Shown here: positions 43,113 through 52,810 of the stretch, one piece after another
Numbering within the stretch: position 1 is the stretch's first letter
How the letters are laid out: each line of letters starts with the position of its first letter
Assembly: GCF_017051705.1 (NCBI RefSeq)
Contig: NZ_JAFIDJ010000001.1
Coordinates: forward strand, 372,001 to 436,000
Reading direction: 5' to 3'
Length of the DNA: 64,000 bases
DNA from: Algoriphagus lutimaris
Lineage (GTDB): Bacteria > Bacteroidota > Bacteroidia > Cytophagales > Cyclobacteriaceae
Notes under the pieces: model-generated
Seen by the model: only the letters and a program-made list of their open reading frames with translations
Told to the model about the DNA's origin: nothing
The model's database searches: none
Translations under genes and position numbers: made by a program

Positions 43113-44239
43113 TGAGAACAAATAACTCGAAAAAGCCAAAGGTTTTTCAAATGGTGGATTCCCTCAGTATGGGTGGCATAGAGAGGATGTCTGTAAATAT
43201 TGCCAATGGCTTAACTGAAATAGGAGTGGAGAGTGGCTTGATCGTCACAAGAGAATCTGGGGGGTTGGAGGAATATTTATTACCCTCGGTAAAGAAATTC
43301 ATATTCAAGAAGAAAGGAAAGCTGGATGTTTTTACCTTCTTCAAGATTTTGAGCTTATTGAAAAAAGAGGCTCCGGATGTACTTCATATACATCAGACAT
43401 CTATTTTTTGGGGAGCTTTGCTAAAGAAATTTCTCCCGAAAGCCAAATTAATATGGCATGATCACTTTGGGATGAGTGAACAGTTGGATCTACATCCAAG
43501 AAATGAAATGGATTATCTTATTTCTTCTGTGGATTTGATCATTTCTGTAAATGAGAAAATTGAAAGCTATTGGAAATCAAGATTTCCAATGATGGCAGAA
43601 TCCACCTATTTCATTGAGAATTTTTCAGGGAAACTTAATGCAGTTCCCGAAAGGAAATTGAACTCCACATTCAAAATCATCAATATTGCGAATTTTAGAA
43701 GGCAAAAAGATCAGCTAACACTTATAAGGTCTCTTATTGGATTAAAGGAAAAAATAGGAGATTTTAAAGTGTATTTGATAGGAGAGTTTGTAGAGAAGGA
43801 TTGGTTGACTGAAATAAAAGAGGAAATAGAGGCGCTTGGATTACTGGAGCAGGTAGAGATTGTAGGACCAGTTGTGAATGTTACTCCTTATATAGAAATG
43901 GCACATTTGGGGATTTTGAGTTCAGAATCCGAAGGATTACCTGTTGCCCTTTTGGAATATGGGATGGGCGCTTTGCCTACCATTGCAACTAATGTAGGAC
44001 AATGTGCAGATGTCTTAGGGAATGGTTCCTTGGGTGAATTGATCCCTTCTAAATCAAGGGAACAGCTCCATAAAGCAATTCTTAATGTTTTTAATAAGTA
44101 TCCTCAGGCCATTCAGCGTGGGTATCAATTTCAAGAACAGACAGAAGCAAACTATGGACCTTCAAACTTCTTTAAAAAGTATTTACCGATCGCTTTACCA
44201 GAGTTTGAACAAAAAGTGGCTAACTCTCAACCTTTATGA
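43112..44239 (+). CDS. Glycosyltransferase family 4
   Basis: A 375-residue GT-B enzyme. The ATG at 43112, coupled to the preceding stop (TAATG), is preferred over an upstream in-frame ATG at 43055, which would place 57 bases inside the methyltransferase gene. Motifs: VDSLSMGGIERMSVNIANGL, HIHQTSIFWGALLK, IINIANFRRQKDQLTLIRSL and the E-x7-E motif EGLPVALLE. Overlaps the next gene by 4 bases. Confidence 0.87.
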   Translation: MRTNNSKKPKVFQMVDSLSMGGIERMSVNIANGLTEIGVESGLIVTRESGGLEEYLLPSVKKFIFKKKGKLDVFTFFKILSLLKKEAPDVLHIHQTSIFWGALLKKFLPKAKLIWHDHFGMSEQLDLHPRNEMDYLISSVDLIISVNEKIESYWKSRFPMMAESTYFIENFSGKLNAVPERKLNSTFKIINIANFRRQKDQLTLIRSLIGLKEKIGDFKVYLIGEFVEKDWLTEIKEEIEALGLLEQVEIVGPVVNVTPYIEMAHLGILSSESEGLPVALLEYGMGALPTIATNVGQCADVLGNGSLGELIPSKSREQLHKAILNVFNKYPQAIQRGYQFQEQTEANYGPSNFFKKYLPIALPEFEQKVANSQPL

Positions 44240-45654
44240 TTAAGCGAATTATCAGTTCTAAATCGCGATTTGGATGGTTGTTATTCCATGTCTTTTTGGG
44301 GATCGTGTCGTCGATTACTCCTTGGGGATTAATTGCCTGGTTTTATTTGGTATTTGCGACTTCGTTTTATGGCGTTATCAAAAGTAAATCCATCTTTCCT
44401 TTTTGCCTGTTTATTGCCTATTTGACTTCTTTTGAGCTGTTGGCAAGGATGTCACAGACTTCCCCTTTTATTCCTTACGAATTGGGGAAATACCTTTTGT
44501 TTCTGATGCTTTGTATCGGGATATATAAGTTTAAGAGCAAAAGTCATATTGGGCTGGTAATGGTCATTTTACTCTTACCTTCTGCATTTTTCGATCTTTC
44601 TGGGGAGGTGAACAGAGGTTCACTCATTTTTAATTTGATGGGGCCGATCAATGTGGCCATGGCAATATGGCTTTTTTATGGAAAATCGATTTCTAAAGTT
44701 CAAATGATTCGCTTATTAAGGATTAGTATACTGCCGTTAGTAGCTATTCTTTCTTCTACTATTTTTAAAACTCCTTCTTATAATGAGCTGGAATTTACCT
44801 TGGGAGCAAATTTTGCTACCAGCGGAGGAGGAGGATCCAATCAGGTGTCCACTGTATTGGGTTTAGGAATGTTTATTTCTTTCATTTTTCTCATCAATAA
44901 ATGGAATTTGACCGGATACAGGATTACCGATTTTTTGTTATTTTTCTTATTCGGGTTCCAAGGTTTATTGACCTTTTCCAGAGGTGGAATCCTAGGAGGA
45001 GCATTGGGGATTATGATCGTATTTTACTTTGTTATCAAAACTCCCAAAAGGCAGAAAACCCTTTTCAAGTTACCTAATTTGGGTAAGGCTTTCTTACTAT
45101 CTTTATTTCTGATTTTGATTACTTTTCAAGTGGCCGACAGCTTAACAGGAGGCTTATTGAGCTTAAGGTATTTGGGCGAAACAGAAGGTACATTGGCAGG
45201 AACCAAAGAAAAGTCAATCAACTCTATTACTACAGGAAGAGTAGAGATTTTTCTAGAGGATATGGAGTTATGGGGGGATTTCCCCATTTTTGGTGTTGGA
45301 GCGGGAGCATCTTCCTATATGCGTAATTTTAGTTATTTCTACCTTTCCCACGTGGAGATGAGTAGATTGATATCGGAGCATGGGTTATTAGGAATCATTT
45401 ATTTTGTGCTGTTACACTATATATTGCTCCAAATATTATTAAAAAAACAAACTCCAATGGAAAAAGGGATCATGGTTGCCTTTTTTATCATTGCGTTGTA
45501 CACGACTTTTCATGCTGCTATGAGAACTTACCTAACTCCATTGTTTATAGGATTAAGTTTACTTTATGTTAAACCTGCAAAGGGGAAAAAGGTACCTTCA
45601 ACAGGAATTAAAAAGCTTGAACCTATCAACCCTGAACCTGTTTCCATAAGTTAA
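44236..45654 (+). CDS. O-antigen ligase/polymerase family membrane protein
   Basis: A 472-residue membrane protein with about 11-12 hydrophobic segments. The Wzy_C/O-antigen-ligase signature is visible: LTFSRGGILGGALGIMIVFY, then a large periplasmic loop with TGRVEIFLEDMELWGDFPIF, GVGAGASSYM, and SRLISEHGLLGIIYF. These proteins either polymerise the repeat unit or join glycan to an acceptor. As the only such gene in locus 2 it is probably its polymerase, but a ligase role (for example to lipid A core or to T9SS cargo) cannot be told apart by sequence. Confidence 0.84.
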   Translation: MIKRIISSKSRFGWLLFHVFLGIVSSITPWGLIAWFYLVFATSFYGVIKSKSIFPFCLFIAYLTSFELLARMSQTSPFIPYELGKYLLFLMLCIGIYKFKSKSHIGLVMVILLLPSAFFDLSGEVNRGSLIFNLMGPINVAMAIWLFYGKSISKVQMIRLLRISILPLVAILSSTIFKTPSYNELEFTLGANFATSGGGGSNQVSTVLGLGMFISFIFLINKWNLTGYRITDFLLFFLFGFQGLLTFSRGGILGGALGIMIVFYFVIKTPKRQKTLFKLPNLGKAFLLSLFLILITFQVADSLTGGLLSLRYLGETEGTLAGTKEKSINSITTGRVEIFLEDMELWGDFPIFGVGAGASSYMRNFSYFYLSHVEMSRLISEHGLLGIIYFVLLHYILLQILLKKQTPMEKGIMVAFFIIALYTTFHAAMRTYLTPLFIGLSLLYVKPAKGKKVPSTGIKKLEPINPEPVSIS

Positions 45655-45655
45655 A

Positions 45656-46972
45656 ATGTTGAATATTCTTGATTTATTAAAGTTTCAGGGATACCCCATT
45701 GAAGCTGCACAAAAAGAATTGGCAATCATCCAATCTTACTCAAAAGACCAGTTTGAAGATTGGAGAAATAAAAAAGCCTGGGAGATTGCCAAATTCCACT
45801 TTGACCATAATTCCCTTTATAAAAAACTGGTAGGGAACCATTTCCCAGACAGATGGGAAGATTTACCCATAGTGAAGAAAAAAGATATCCAAGTGGATTT
45901 TAGTGAAAAATTGACTCAGGGGATCTCCAAAAAAAATCTACACTTTGGGAATACTTCAGGTTCATCTGGAATTCCTTTAAAATATGCCAAGGATAAATTT
46001 TGTCATAGCATGACCTGGGCATTGATCGTAGATCGATACCAGAAAATCGGGTTTTCTCAAAATGATTTTCAGGCAAGATTTTACGGCATACCTTTAGATT
46101 TTCCCCATTATCATAAAGAAAGGCTAAAGGATAAATTGATGAACCGGTATAGGTTTATAATTTTTGACTTTTCTGATGAGAACATGGAGTCATTTGTTCA
46201 AAAATTCAAAAAAGAAAAATTTATCTATACTTATGGATATGCCAATTCACAATTGTTTTTGGCCCGTTACCTGCAGAAAAAAGGAGTTATTTTAAAGGAT
46301 ATTTGCCCTAGTTTAAAAGGGACCATTGTGACTTCAGAGCAATGTTCTGATGAAAATAAGATGTTTCTGGAATCCCAATTTGGATTGCCAGTTTACAATG
46401 AATATGGGGCCTCTGAATTGGAGTTCCTTGCGATTACCGACTCGAAGGGAATCAGAAGACTATCTTCAGAAACATTGATTACAGAAGTGGTAGATGAAAA
46501 CTATCAGCTTTTGAACCCGGAAAAAGGAGGGAATTTAATTTTCACGAACATTTACAACAAAGCCATGCCTTTTATCCGCTACGAGTTGGGGGATTTAGGT
46601 GCGTTTAAAAAGGATGAACATGCCATCCAGGATGAGTTGACCCAGCTCAATGGAAGAATAAATGACACCATTGTTCTACCTTCAGGAAGAAAAGCATCGG
46701 GTTTTTGCCTTTATTATATTTCCAGGCATTTGAACACCAAGTTGGGAACCTTACAAGAATATCAGGTTAGACAGACCAAGCGAGACACGTTTGAGGTGGA
46801 TTTGGTTTTATCAGGTGAATTGGATCAAAATACCATTCTGACTATTAATGAAGCATTCGATCAATATGTAGAAAAAGGGCTTCAAATTATCATCAAAAAA
46901 GTGGATCAAATAAATCGCGAAAAGTCAGGAAAGCTGAGGCATTTTTTACCCTTGGAGGAGTTTCATTCATGA
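45656..46972 (+). CDS. CapK-like adenylate-forming enzyme (phenylacetate-CoA ligase family)
   Basis: A 438-residue ANL-superfamily protein. The phosphate-binding loop is FGNTSGSSGIPLKY. YGYANSQLFLARYLQKKG, GTIVTSEQCSDENK, NEYGASELEFLA and MPFIRYELGDLG match the order of motifs in phenylacetate-CoA ligases and CapK proteins of capsule loci. It should activate a carboxylic acid as an acyl-adenylate, possibly to acylate the glycan; the acid and acceptor are unknown. It starts one base after the preceding stop. Confidence 0.84.
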   Translation: MLNILDLLKFQGYPIEAAQKELAIIQSYSKDQFEDWRNKKAWEIAKFHFDHNSLYKKLVGNHFPDRWEDLPIVKKKDIQVDFSEKLTQGISKKNLHFGNTSGSSGIPLKYAKDKFCHSMTWALIVDRYQKIGFSQNDFQARFYGIPLDFPHYHKERLKDKLMNRYRFIIFDFSDENMESFVQKFKKEKFIYTYGYANSQLFLARYLQKKGVILKDICPSLKGTIVTSEQCSDENKMFLESQFGLPVYNEYGASELEFLAITDSKGIRRLSSETLITEVVDENYQLLNPEKGGNLIFTNIYNKAMPFIRYELGDLGAFKKDEHAIQDELTQLNGRINDTIVLPSGRKASGFCLYYISRHLNTKLGTLQEYQVRQTKRDTFEVDLVLSGELDQNTILTINEAFDQYVEKGLQIIIKKVDQINREKSGKLRHFLPLEEFHS

Positions 46973-48165
46973 ACATCCTTTATTTCTATCAGTATTTTGC
47001 TACCTCCAAAGGATCTTGGGGTACAAGAGTTCATGAATTTACAAAAGAGTGGGTGAAAGAAGGACATCAAATAACTGTAGTGACCAGTGTTTATTCTAAA
47101 TCCGATATTTCAGCCTCCAAATTTATTGAGACTAAATTCTATGAAGGAGTAAAAGTGATCATCATCAATGTGAGAATTGATAATCGACAGCCATTTTTGA
47201 AAAGGATTTATTCGTTTTTGGCATATTCTTTCATCTCTTGTTGGTATGCCTTGACCTATTCCTGCGATCTCGCTATTGCATCCAGTGGACCCATTACAGT
47301 AGGATTACCTGGTTTGATTGCGAGGTATTTTCGTGGAAGAAAATTGGTTTTTGAAGTTCGGGATTTATGGCCAGATGGAGCTATTGAGCTTGGGATCATC
47401 AAAAATCCAATGCTGAAGAAATTATCGCTTGCCTTTGAAAAGTTTTGTTACAAATCCTCCAGTCTCGTGGTTGCGCTTTCCGAAGGGATGAAGTCAGAGA
47501 TTTTGGAAAAATCTCCTCAAAGCAAGGTGATTTCAGTCACCAATGCGGCGAACATATCCTTGTTTTCTACACCAGTCAATTTTCCTGAAGATGCACCGGT
47601 CAAGCCCTATCATTATGCCATATATACGGGGAATATAGGAGAGGTCAATAATTCAATCTGGTTATTGGATGCTGCAAGAATTCTTCAAGAAAGGGGTATT
47701 GATGATGTCCAGATTTTGATGATTGGGGAAGGGCAACAAAGGGAATTGATCGATCAAGCAATTCAAGATGAAGGTTTAAACACTATTATCAGGTTAGGCT
47801 TGATGCCAAAATATAAATTGGTTCCACTCATTCAACATGCCATGGCTTCTTTGGTTCCATTGAAAGGAACCCGAGTCTTAGATACCTCTTCACCCAATAA
47901 GTTTTTTGAATCGCTATCGGCTGGTATCCCTGTTGTTCAAAATACCCAAGGCTGGATGAAGGATTTTTTAGAGAAAAATAAAATTGGCTACACACTGTCA
48001 CCCAACGATCCTGCACAATTAGCTGATTTGTTGGTCTATTTAAGGGACAATAAAACCATATTGGATGACATGGGGATCAGGAGTATGAACATAGCGAAAG
48101 AGGAATTTGATGCGGATTTCTTAGCAAGAAAAATGCTTTCAGGGATTATAAATGCTTGTCAATGA
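46969..48165 (+). CDS. Glycosyltransferase family 4 (WbuB-like)
   Basis: A 398-residue GT-B enzyme with the WbuB-type opening LYFYQYFATSKGSWGTRVHE, FTKEWVKEGHQITVVTSV, EVRDLWPDGAIELG and the donor segment IYTGNIGEVNNSIWLLDA. RVLDTSSPNKFFESLSAGIP near the C-terminus replaces the plain E-x7-E motif, as usual in this subgroup, which often transfers N-acetylfucosamine-type sugars. ATGA overlaps on both sides. Confidence 0.86.
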   Translation: MNILYFYQYFATSKGSWGTRVHEFTKEWVKEGHQITVVTSVYSKSDISASKFIETKFYEGVKVIIINVRIDNRQPFLKRIYSFLAYSFISCWYALTYSCDLAIASSGPITVGLPGLIARYFRGRKLVFEVRDLWPDGAIELGIIKNPMLKKLSLAFEKFCYKSSSLVVALSEGMKSEILEKSPQSKVISVTNAANISLFSTPVNFPEDAPVKPYHYAIYTGNIGEVNNSIWLLDAARILQERGIDDVQILMIGEGQQRELIDQAIQDEGLNTIIRLGLMPKYKLVPLIQHAMASLVPLKGTRVLDTSSPNKFFESLSAGIPVVQNTQGWMKDFLEKNKIGYTLSPNDPAQLADLLVYLRDNKTILDDMGIRSMNIAKEEFDADFLARKMLSGIINACQ

Positions 48166-49058
48166 GAGTGCTTTTGACAGGTGGTAGTGGATTTTTAGGT
48201 TCCTATATTTATAAAGCCCTTGCCAATAATCATGATGTGATTACTCTTGGGAGATCTGGAAAGAATACATTACAGGCAGACTTTAATAAAGAACTTCCAG
48301 CATTACCAAATGTAGATTGGGTGATCCATGCTGCCAGTCCAGCTCATTTTATCCCGAAAACCGAATCAGAAAAACAGTCGTTTTTTGATATCAATGTTTC
48401 TGGGACTGAAAAGTTGCTAAAAGGACTTACCAAGCTTCCAAAGATCTTCGTTTTCATTAGTACTGTCGCAGTTTATGGATTAGAGGAAGGGGAAATGATA
48501 AAAGAATCTGCCTCTCTTAATGCGGACACTCCCTATGGGAAAAGCAAAGCGGAGGCAGAAATTTTAATACAGAATTGGGCAAAGGTGAATGGAGTAAAAG
48601 CTTTTATTTTCAGGTTACCTTTAGTGGTAGGAAAAAATCCTCCAGGTAACCTTTCCGCGATTGCGAAGTCAATCAAGAAAAAGATGTATTTCAGGATAGG
48701 GAAAGGACTCAACAAAAAGTCTATGGTTTTGGCAGAAGATGTGGCCAACCTGATTAGTCAACTAGAGACCAAACCTTCAGGGATTTATCATTTATGTGAT
48801 CCTCAACCTGCGAGTTTATCAGAAATAGATGCTTCCATTGCTGCCCAATTTGGTTATAAGGTGAAAACAATACCAGATCTCCCAATCACCTTGGCCGCTA
48901 AGATTGGAGACCTTCTTCCATTTTTCCCACTTAATACTTTAAAAGTAAAAAAGCTTTCCAGTACACTCACATTTGACACCAAAAAGGCAATTAATGAACT
49001 AAATTGGAAACCAAATAGTGTTCTTGGCTTTTTGAAAAACACCTCCATTATTTCATGA
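48162..49058 (+). CDS. NAD-dependent epimerase/dehydratase (extended SDR)
   Basis: About 298 residues from ATG 48162 (overlapping the previous stop as ATGA; an in-frame TTG two codons earlier is less likely). NAD-binding motif LLTGGSGFLGSYI, VIHAASPAHF, FISTVAVYG and the catalytic YGKSK (Tyr/Lys). Likely a 4-epimerase, 4-ketoreductase or dehydratase acting on a nucleotide sugar. It lies right after a WbuB-like transferase, a combination seen in deoxyhexosamine pathways, but the substrate is not known. Confidence 0.84.
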   Translation: MRVLLTGGSGFLGSYIYKALANNHDVITLGRSGKNTLQADFNKELPALPNVDWVIHAASPAHFIPKTESEKQSFFDINVSGTEKLLKGLTKLPKIFVFISTVAVYGLEEGEMIKESASLNADTPYGKSKAEAEILIQNWAKVNGVKAFIFRLPLVVGKNPPGNLSAIAKSIKKKMYFRIGKGLNKKSMVLAEDVANLISQLETKPSGIYHLCDPQPASLSEIDASIAAQFGYKVKTIPDLPITLAAKIGDLLPFFPLNTLKVKKLSSTLTFDTKKAINELNWKPNSVLGFLKNTSIIS

Positions 49059-50089
49059 GAATTTTATTTCTAGGAGAAACCTACCGAGCTGATGCCATCA
49101 GTTGGATAAAGGGAGTTGAAGCAAACTTGGGAGTAAAATTGGAAACCCTGGAATTGCCAAAAGGAAATTCAAGAGTTTTGAGAATGATTGCAGCCTTTGG
49201 TTTTTTTGGAAAGTTGTTATTGACTCGGTTCTCCAAACCTTATGACCTGGTGTTGGCAGAGCGAGCGACCAGCTATGGGTTTTTCTCCTTATTCGTACAT
49301 GCCAAAAAGCGAGTAGTTGCACAACAGGGAATTACCGATGTGTTTCCAGAAGGTGGATTCTCAGGTTTCTATAAAAGTATTCTCCAAAGGTTAGCTTATA
49401 AAAAGGTGGATTTGATCCATGCCTGGGGAAATGTGATGACATATGCAATGTTGGAATCAGGAGCAAGTCCATCCAAAATCATGGTGCTTCCAAAAGGAAT
49501 CGATCTAGGAAAATATCATTTTCCAGATAAGAGGGATTTGGCGCCGGCTTTTGTTGTGACAAGGTCTCTTTATGATTTGTACAGACATATCGATATTGTT
49601 GAGGCAGTAAAAATTCTAAAGGATAAATCCATTAATATTAAAGGGTACATAGTGGGAGATGGTCCGGAAAAAATTCAAATACAGGCTTTAATCAATAAGT
49701 ATCAGCTCGAAAAGGATGTTTTTCTAAAAGGACACATTCCCAATACTCAACTCCCCGAGTTGATGGATTTGTGCCGTTATTACATAGCAGTACCGACCAC
49801 AGAAGGTGTTTCCAGTTCACTTTTTGAAGCGATGGCTTCAGGATGTTATCCAATTGTAACTGATCTTCCTGCCAACCAAGCTTTTATAAAAAACAAAGAA
49901 AACGGAGAACTTGTGACTCCTTGCGTTCCTTCTGAATTGGCAGATGCAATAGAATCAGCATTGGTAAATGGAATTCATGTGAACACTGCATTGGAAGAAA
50001 ATAGAAAGTATATTGAAGATCATGTGGACCACCAAAAAAACATGAAAATCATTACAGATAGATATAAAACCTTATTAGAAATTAACTAA
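49055..50089 (+). CDS. Glycosyltransferase family 4
   Basis: A 344-residue GT-B enzyme: LFLGETYRADAISWIKGVE, AERATSYGFFSLFVHAKK, KIMVLPKGIDLGKY, FVVTRSLYDLYRHIDIVEAV, YIVGDGPEKIQIQAL and the E-x7-E motif EGVSSSLFE followed by AMASGCYPI. ATGA overlap with the SDR gene. Donor unknown. Confidence 0.87.
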   Translation: MRILFLGETYRADAISWIKGVEANLGVKLETLELPKGNSRVLRMIAAFGFFGKLLLTRFSKPYDLVLAERATSYGFFSLFVHAKKRVVAQQGITDVFPEGGFSGFYKSILQRLAYKKVDLIHAWGNVMTYAMLESGASPSKIMVLPKGIDLGKYHFPDKRDLAPAFVVTRSLYDLYRHIDIVEAVKILKDKSINIKGYIVGDGPEKIQIQALINKYQLEKDVFLKGHIPNTQLPELMDLCRYYIAVPTTEGVSSSLFEAMASGCYPIVTDLPANQAFIKNKENGELVTPCVPSELADAIESALVNGIHVNTALEENRKYIEDHVDHQKNMKIITDRYKTLLEIN

Positions 50090-50094
50090 TACTC

Positions 50095-51954
50095 ATGTGT
50101 GGAATTGTAGGTTTTTGGAATAAAGAACTACCGGCTTCAGAATCTACGCTGATAGCCATGAGAGAATCTTTGGTTCATAGAGGTCCTGATGCAGGTTCCC
50201 ATTGGGCAGAAGGTAAAATCGGCTTGGGGCATAGAAGACTTTCGATTTTGGATTTAAGTGAAGGTGCAAACCAGCCCTTTGAATCTCCCTGCGGGAATTT
50301 CATTTTAGTATTTAATGGGGAAATTTTTAACTACAAAACTTTTTACCCAGAGCTGAAGAACAAAGGCTATAACTTTAAAACTACCTCTGACACAGAAGTT
50401 CTATTATTCCTGTTAATGGAATATGGGACAGAATGTCTGCACCGACTCAATGGATTTTTTGCATTTTCTTTCTTGGATAAAAGAAACCAGGAAATGATTT
50501 TGGTGAGAGATAGATTCGGTGTCAAGCCATTTTTCTATTCCAATAACCATCGCGGGTTTTATTTTGCCAGTGAGATCAAGGCGCTATGGGCTGGAGAAGT
50601 TCCCAAAGAAATCGAGGAATCTCAACTCGATGAATTATTCCTTTACCGATATACTTCCGGTGAGAATACCGTGTTCAAAAACATTTTCAGATTGTTGCCG
50701 GGTTATCTGATTCGATTGAAAGATTCAGGCCGGCAAATAAGTTCTGAACGCTGGTTTCATCTAGGAAATGAAATCGCTGCCCAAAAGTCTATCGCCAATC
50801 CTTACGAATGGTTTGAGCAGACCTTCCATGAAAGTATTCGTCTTAGGATGATTTCTGATGTACCAGTAGGTACCCTTTTAAGTGGAGGACTGGATAGTAG
50901 CAGTACTCTATTTAGTCAAGCTTCGCAGGGCTTTGATGATTTAAGTGCTTGGAATATTTCATTCAGCAATAAAGAACATGATGAATCGCATCTGGCTAGG
51001 AAATTGTCACAGGAATTGGGGGCAAACTTCCATAGCTACGAATTCGATAATGAGCAATTGGTTGACTTGACTACCCGTTCGATTATTCAGCATGATGAAC
51101 CAATCATGCATTTTTCTGATGGGCACTTGTTGGGTATTTCAGAGAAAGCTAAATCAGAAGTGAAGGTACTACTTTCTGGTGAAGGGGCAGATGAAATCCT
51201 TGGAGGGTATGTACGGTACAAAGTTCACGACAATGAACTTCGCTATAACTTATTGAATCTGATTCGTTTCTTTCCAGACAAATGGTTGAAAAATGACCGC
51301 TTGAGAAAGATGAAGCGCTATCTGGGGATGGGTAATCGAGAGGCTGAAATTTTGATGAATGCCAACGAATTGTATTTGGCTGATCTGAAAAAATTAGGAG
51401 TGCTTTCCTCTGATTTACTTCCTGAGTTCAGGGTGAAAATCCTGGAAGAAGCCAAAAAGGTTTATCCCAAAAACAGATTGAGACAGTTACTTTATCTTGA
51501 GCAACATACCCACCTTTATACACTCAATGACCGAAATGATCGAACCACGATGGGGGCCTCTATCGAATGCAGAGATCCATTTTTAGATCCTAATTTGGTC
51601 ATAGGAGTAGGGAGTCTTCCCGATCAGTATTTTCATATCAAAGGAAAAGGAAAAGACCTATTGATGAATAGTATTGGCAAAAAGCTTCCGGAATATATAA
51701 CCAGCCACCGAAAAGTAGGATTGTCTGTACCATGGGATGAACTGATTTTACAAAATCCAATTCTGCGGGAACATTTGGAGAATTTACCAAATTCCGACTT
51801 ATTTTTAATGAGGCCATATTGCTACCTTGATGCGAAAAGCATCGTGGAAAATTTCAAAAAGAACCCAAAACTTTATTACCCAACTATCAGGCAAATATTC
51901 TTTACAGCGATGTGGTTCCAAACTAAATTTGAATTTTCATCCAAAGAAAAATAA
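50095..51954 (+). CDS. asnB: Asparagine-synthetase-type glutamine amidotransferase
   Basis: A 619-residue AsnB-family enzyme. The N-terminal glutaminase starts MCGIVGFW with Cys2 as nucleophile, then RESLVHRGPDAG and RLSILDLS. The synthetase domain has the PP-loop SGGLDSS (residues 263-269) and LLSGEGADEILGGY. In polysaccharide loci such proteins (WbpS type) turn a uronic acid into its amide using glutamine and ATP, which would fit the HexNAc uronate made by the dehydrogenase at 27845. Free asparagine synthesis is the alternative. It starts 5 bases after the previous gene. Confidence 0.9.
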   Translation: MCGIVGFWNKELPASESTLIAMRESLVHRGPDAGSHWAEGKIGLGHRRLSILDLSEGANQPFESPCGNFILVFNGEIFNYKTFYPELKNKGYNFKTTSDTEVLLFLLMEYGTECLHRLNGFFAFSFLDKRNQEMILVRDRFGVKPFFYSNNHRGFYFASEIKALWAGEVPKEIEESQLDELFLYRYTSGENTVFKNIFRLLPGYLIRLKDSGRQISSERWFHLGNEIAAQKSIANPYEWFEQTFHESIRLRMISDVPVGTLLSGGLDSSSTLFSQASQGFDDLSAWNISFSNKEHDESHLARKLSQELGANFHSYEFDNEQLVDLTTRSIIQHDEPIMHFSDGHLLGISEKAKSEVKVLLSGEGADEILGGYVRYKVHDNELRYNLLNLIRFFPDKWLKNDRLRKMKRYLGMGNREAEILMNANELYLADLKKLGVLSSDLLPEFRVKILEEAKKVYPKNRLRQLLYLEQHTHLYTLNDRNDRTTMGASIECRDPFLDPNLVIGVGSLPDQYFHIKGKGKDLLMNSIGKKLPEYITSHRKVGLSVPWDELILQNPILREHLENLPNSDLFLMRPYCYLDAKSIVENFKKNPKLYYPTIRQIFFTAMWFQTKFEFSSKEK

Positions 51955-51978
51955 GTCAGAATATTCCATATCTTTTTT

Positions 51979-52386
51979 ATGCAAAGAAATGAACAAGTAA
52001 AACTCCCTCAGATATTTGATCCCAGAGGGAATCTCACATTTTTACAGTATCCCGATCAAATCCCTTTTGTGATAAAAAGAGTGTTCTGGACTTATGATGT
52101 TCCAGGAGGGGAAATCCGTGGTGGTCACGCATTCAGGCAACAACAGGAATTAATAATAGCTTTAAGTGGATCCTTTGATGTGGTCATAACCAATGAAAGG
52201 GGAGAAGAAATTAGGACTTCACTAAACAGGTCTTATCATGCTTTGTTTTTGCCAAAAATGACATGGAGACATTTGGAGAATTTTTCTACCAATGCAGTGG
52301 CATTGCATTTATCCGATACTGAATATTTGAAAGAAGATTATATCCGGGATTTTGAAATTTACAAAGAACTTAAGAATGGTAAATAA
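51979..52386 (+). CDS. WxcM/FdtA-like cupin, first of a tandem pair
   Basis: A 135-residue single-domain cupin of the dTDP-sugar 3,4-ketoisomerase family: FDPRGNLTFLQYPDQIPF, RVFWTYDVPGGEIRGGHA, ALSGSFDVVI and DYIRDFEIYKEL. The usual histidine pair R-G-x-H-A-H is R-G-G-H-A-F here: His50 is kept, Phe52 replaces the second His. It may thus be a non-catalytic partner or have altered activity. Overlaps the next cupin gene by 11 bases. Confidence 0.85.
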   Translation: MQRNEQVKLPQIFDPRGNLTFLQYPDQIPFVIKRVFWTYDVPGGEIRGGHAFRQQQELIIALSGSFDVVITNERGEEIRTSLNRSYHALFLPKMTWRHLENFSTNAVALHLSDTEYLKEDYIRDFEIYKELKNGK

Positions 52387-52810
52387 CACAATTTGGGATT
52401 GCAATTTGGTATACCTACCTAAATTAGGGGATAGAAAAGGACATATTACTCCGGTCACCAACCTGAAAGAATTGCCTTTTGAAACCAAAAGAGTGTTTTA
52501 TCTCTACGATATCCCTGGAGGTGAAAGTAGAGGGGCCCATGCTCACTACGAATGCCATCAATTTTTGGTAGCAGTAAGTGGTGCATTTGAAGTTTTATTG
52601 GATGACGGAAATTCAAAAAGACAAGTTTTGTTGAATAGGCCAGATTTAGGATTGTTAATTCCAGCGGGTATTTGGGCTTCAGAGATCAACTTTTCTTCAG
52701 GAGCTGTTTGTTTGGTATTAGCTAGTGAGAAGTACAACGAAAAAGATTATATCAGAGATTACAATGATTATTTAAACTTTAAACAGCCCAATGATACATC
52801 CGCTAGCTGA
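52376..52810 (+). CDS. fdtA: dTDP-sugar 3,4-ketoisomerase-like cupin (FdtA/QdtA type)
   Basis: About 144 residues from ATG 52376 (an in-frame TTG at 52352 lies inside the previous gene and is less likely). [37 protein letters not shown] with both histidines (His55, His57), [13 protein letters not shown] and [14 protein letters not shown]. FdtA/QdtA enzymes move the keto group from C4 to C3 of dTDP-4-keto-6-deoxyglucose, giving the substrate for the FdtB at 34297. Overlaps the acetyltransferase gene by 20 bases. Confidence 0.86.
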   Translation: MVNNTIWDCNLVYLPKLGDRKGHITPVTNLKELPFETKRVFYLYDIPGGESRGAHAHYECHQFLVAVSGAFEVLLDDGNSKRQVLLNRPDLGLLIPAGIWASEINFSSGAVCLVLASEKYNEKDYIRDYNDYLNFKQPNDTSAS

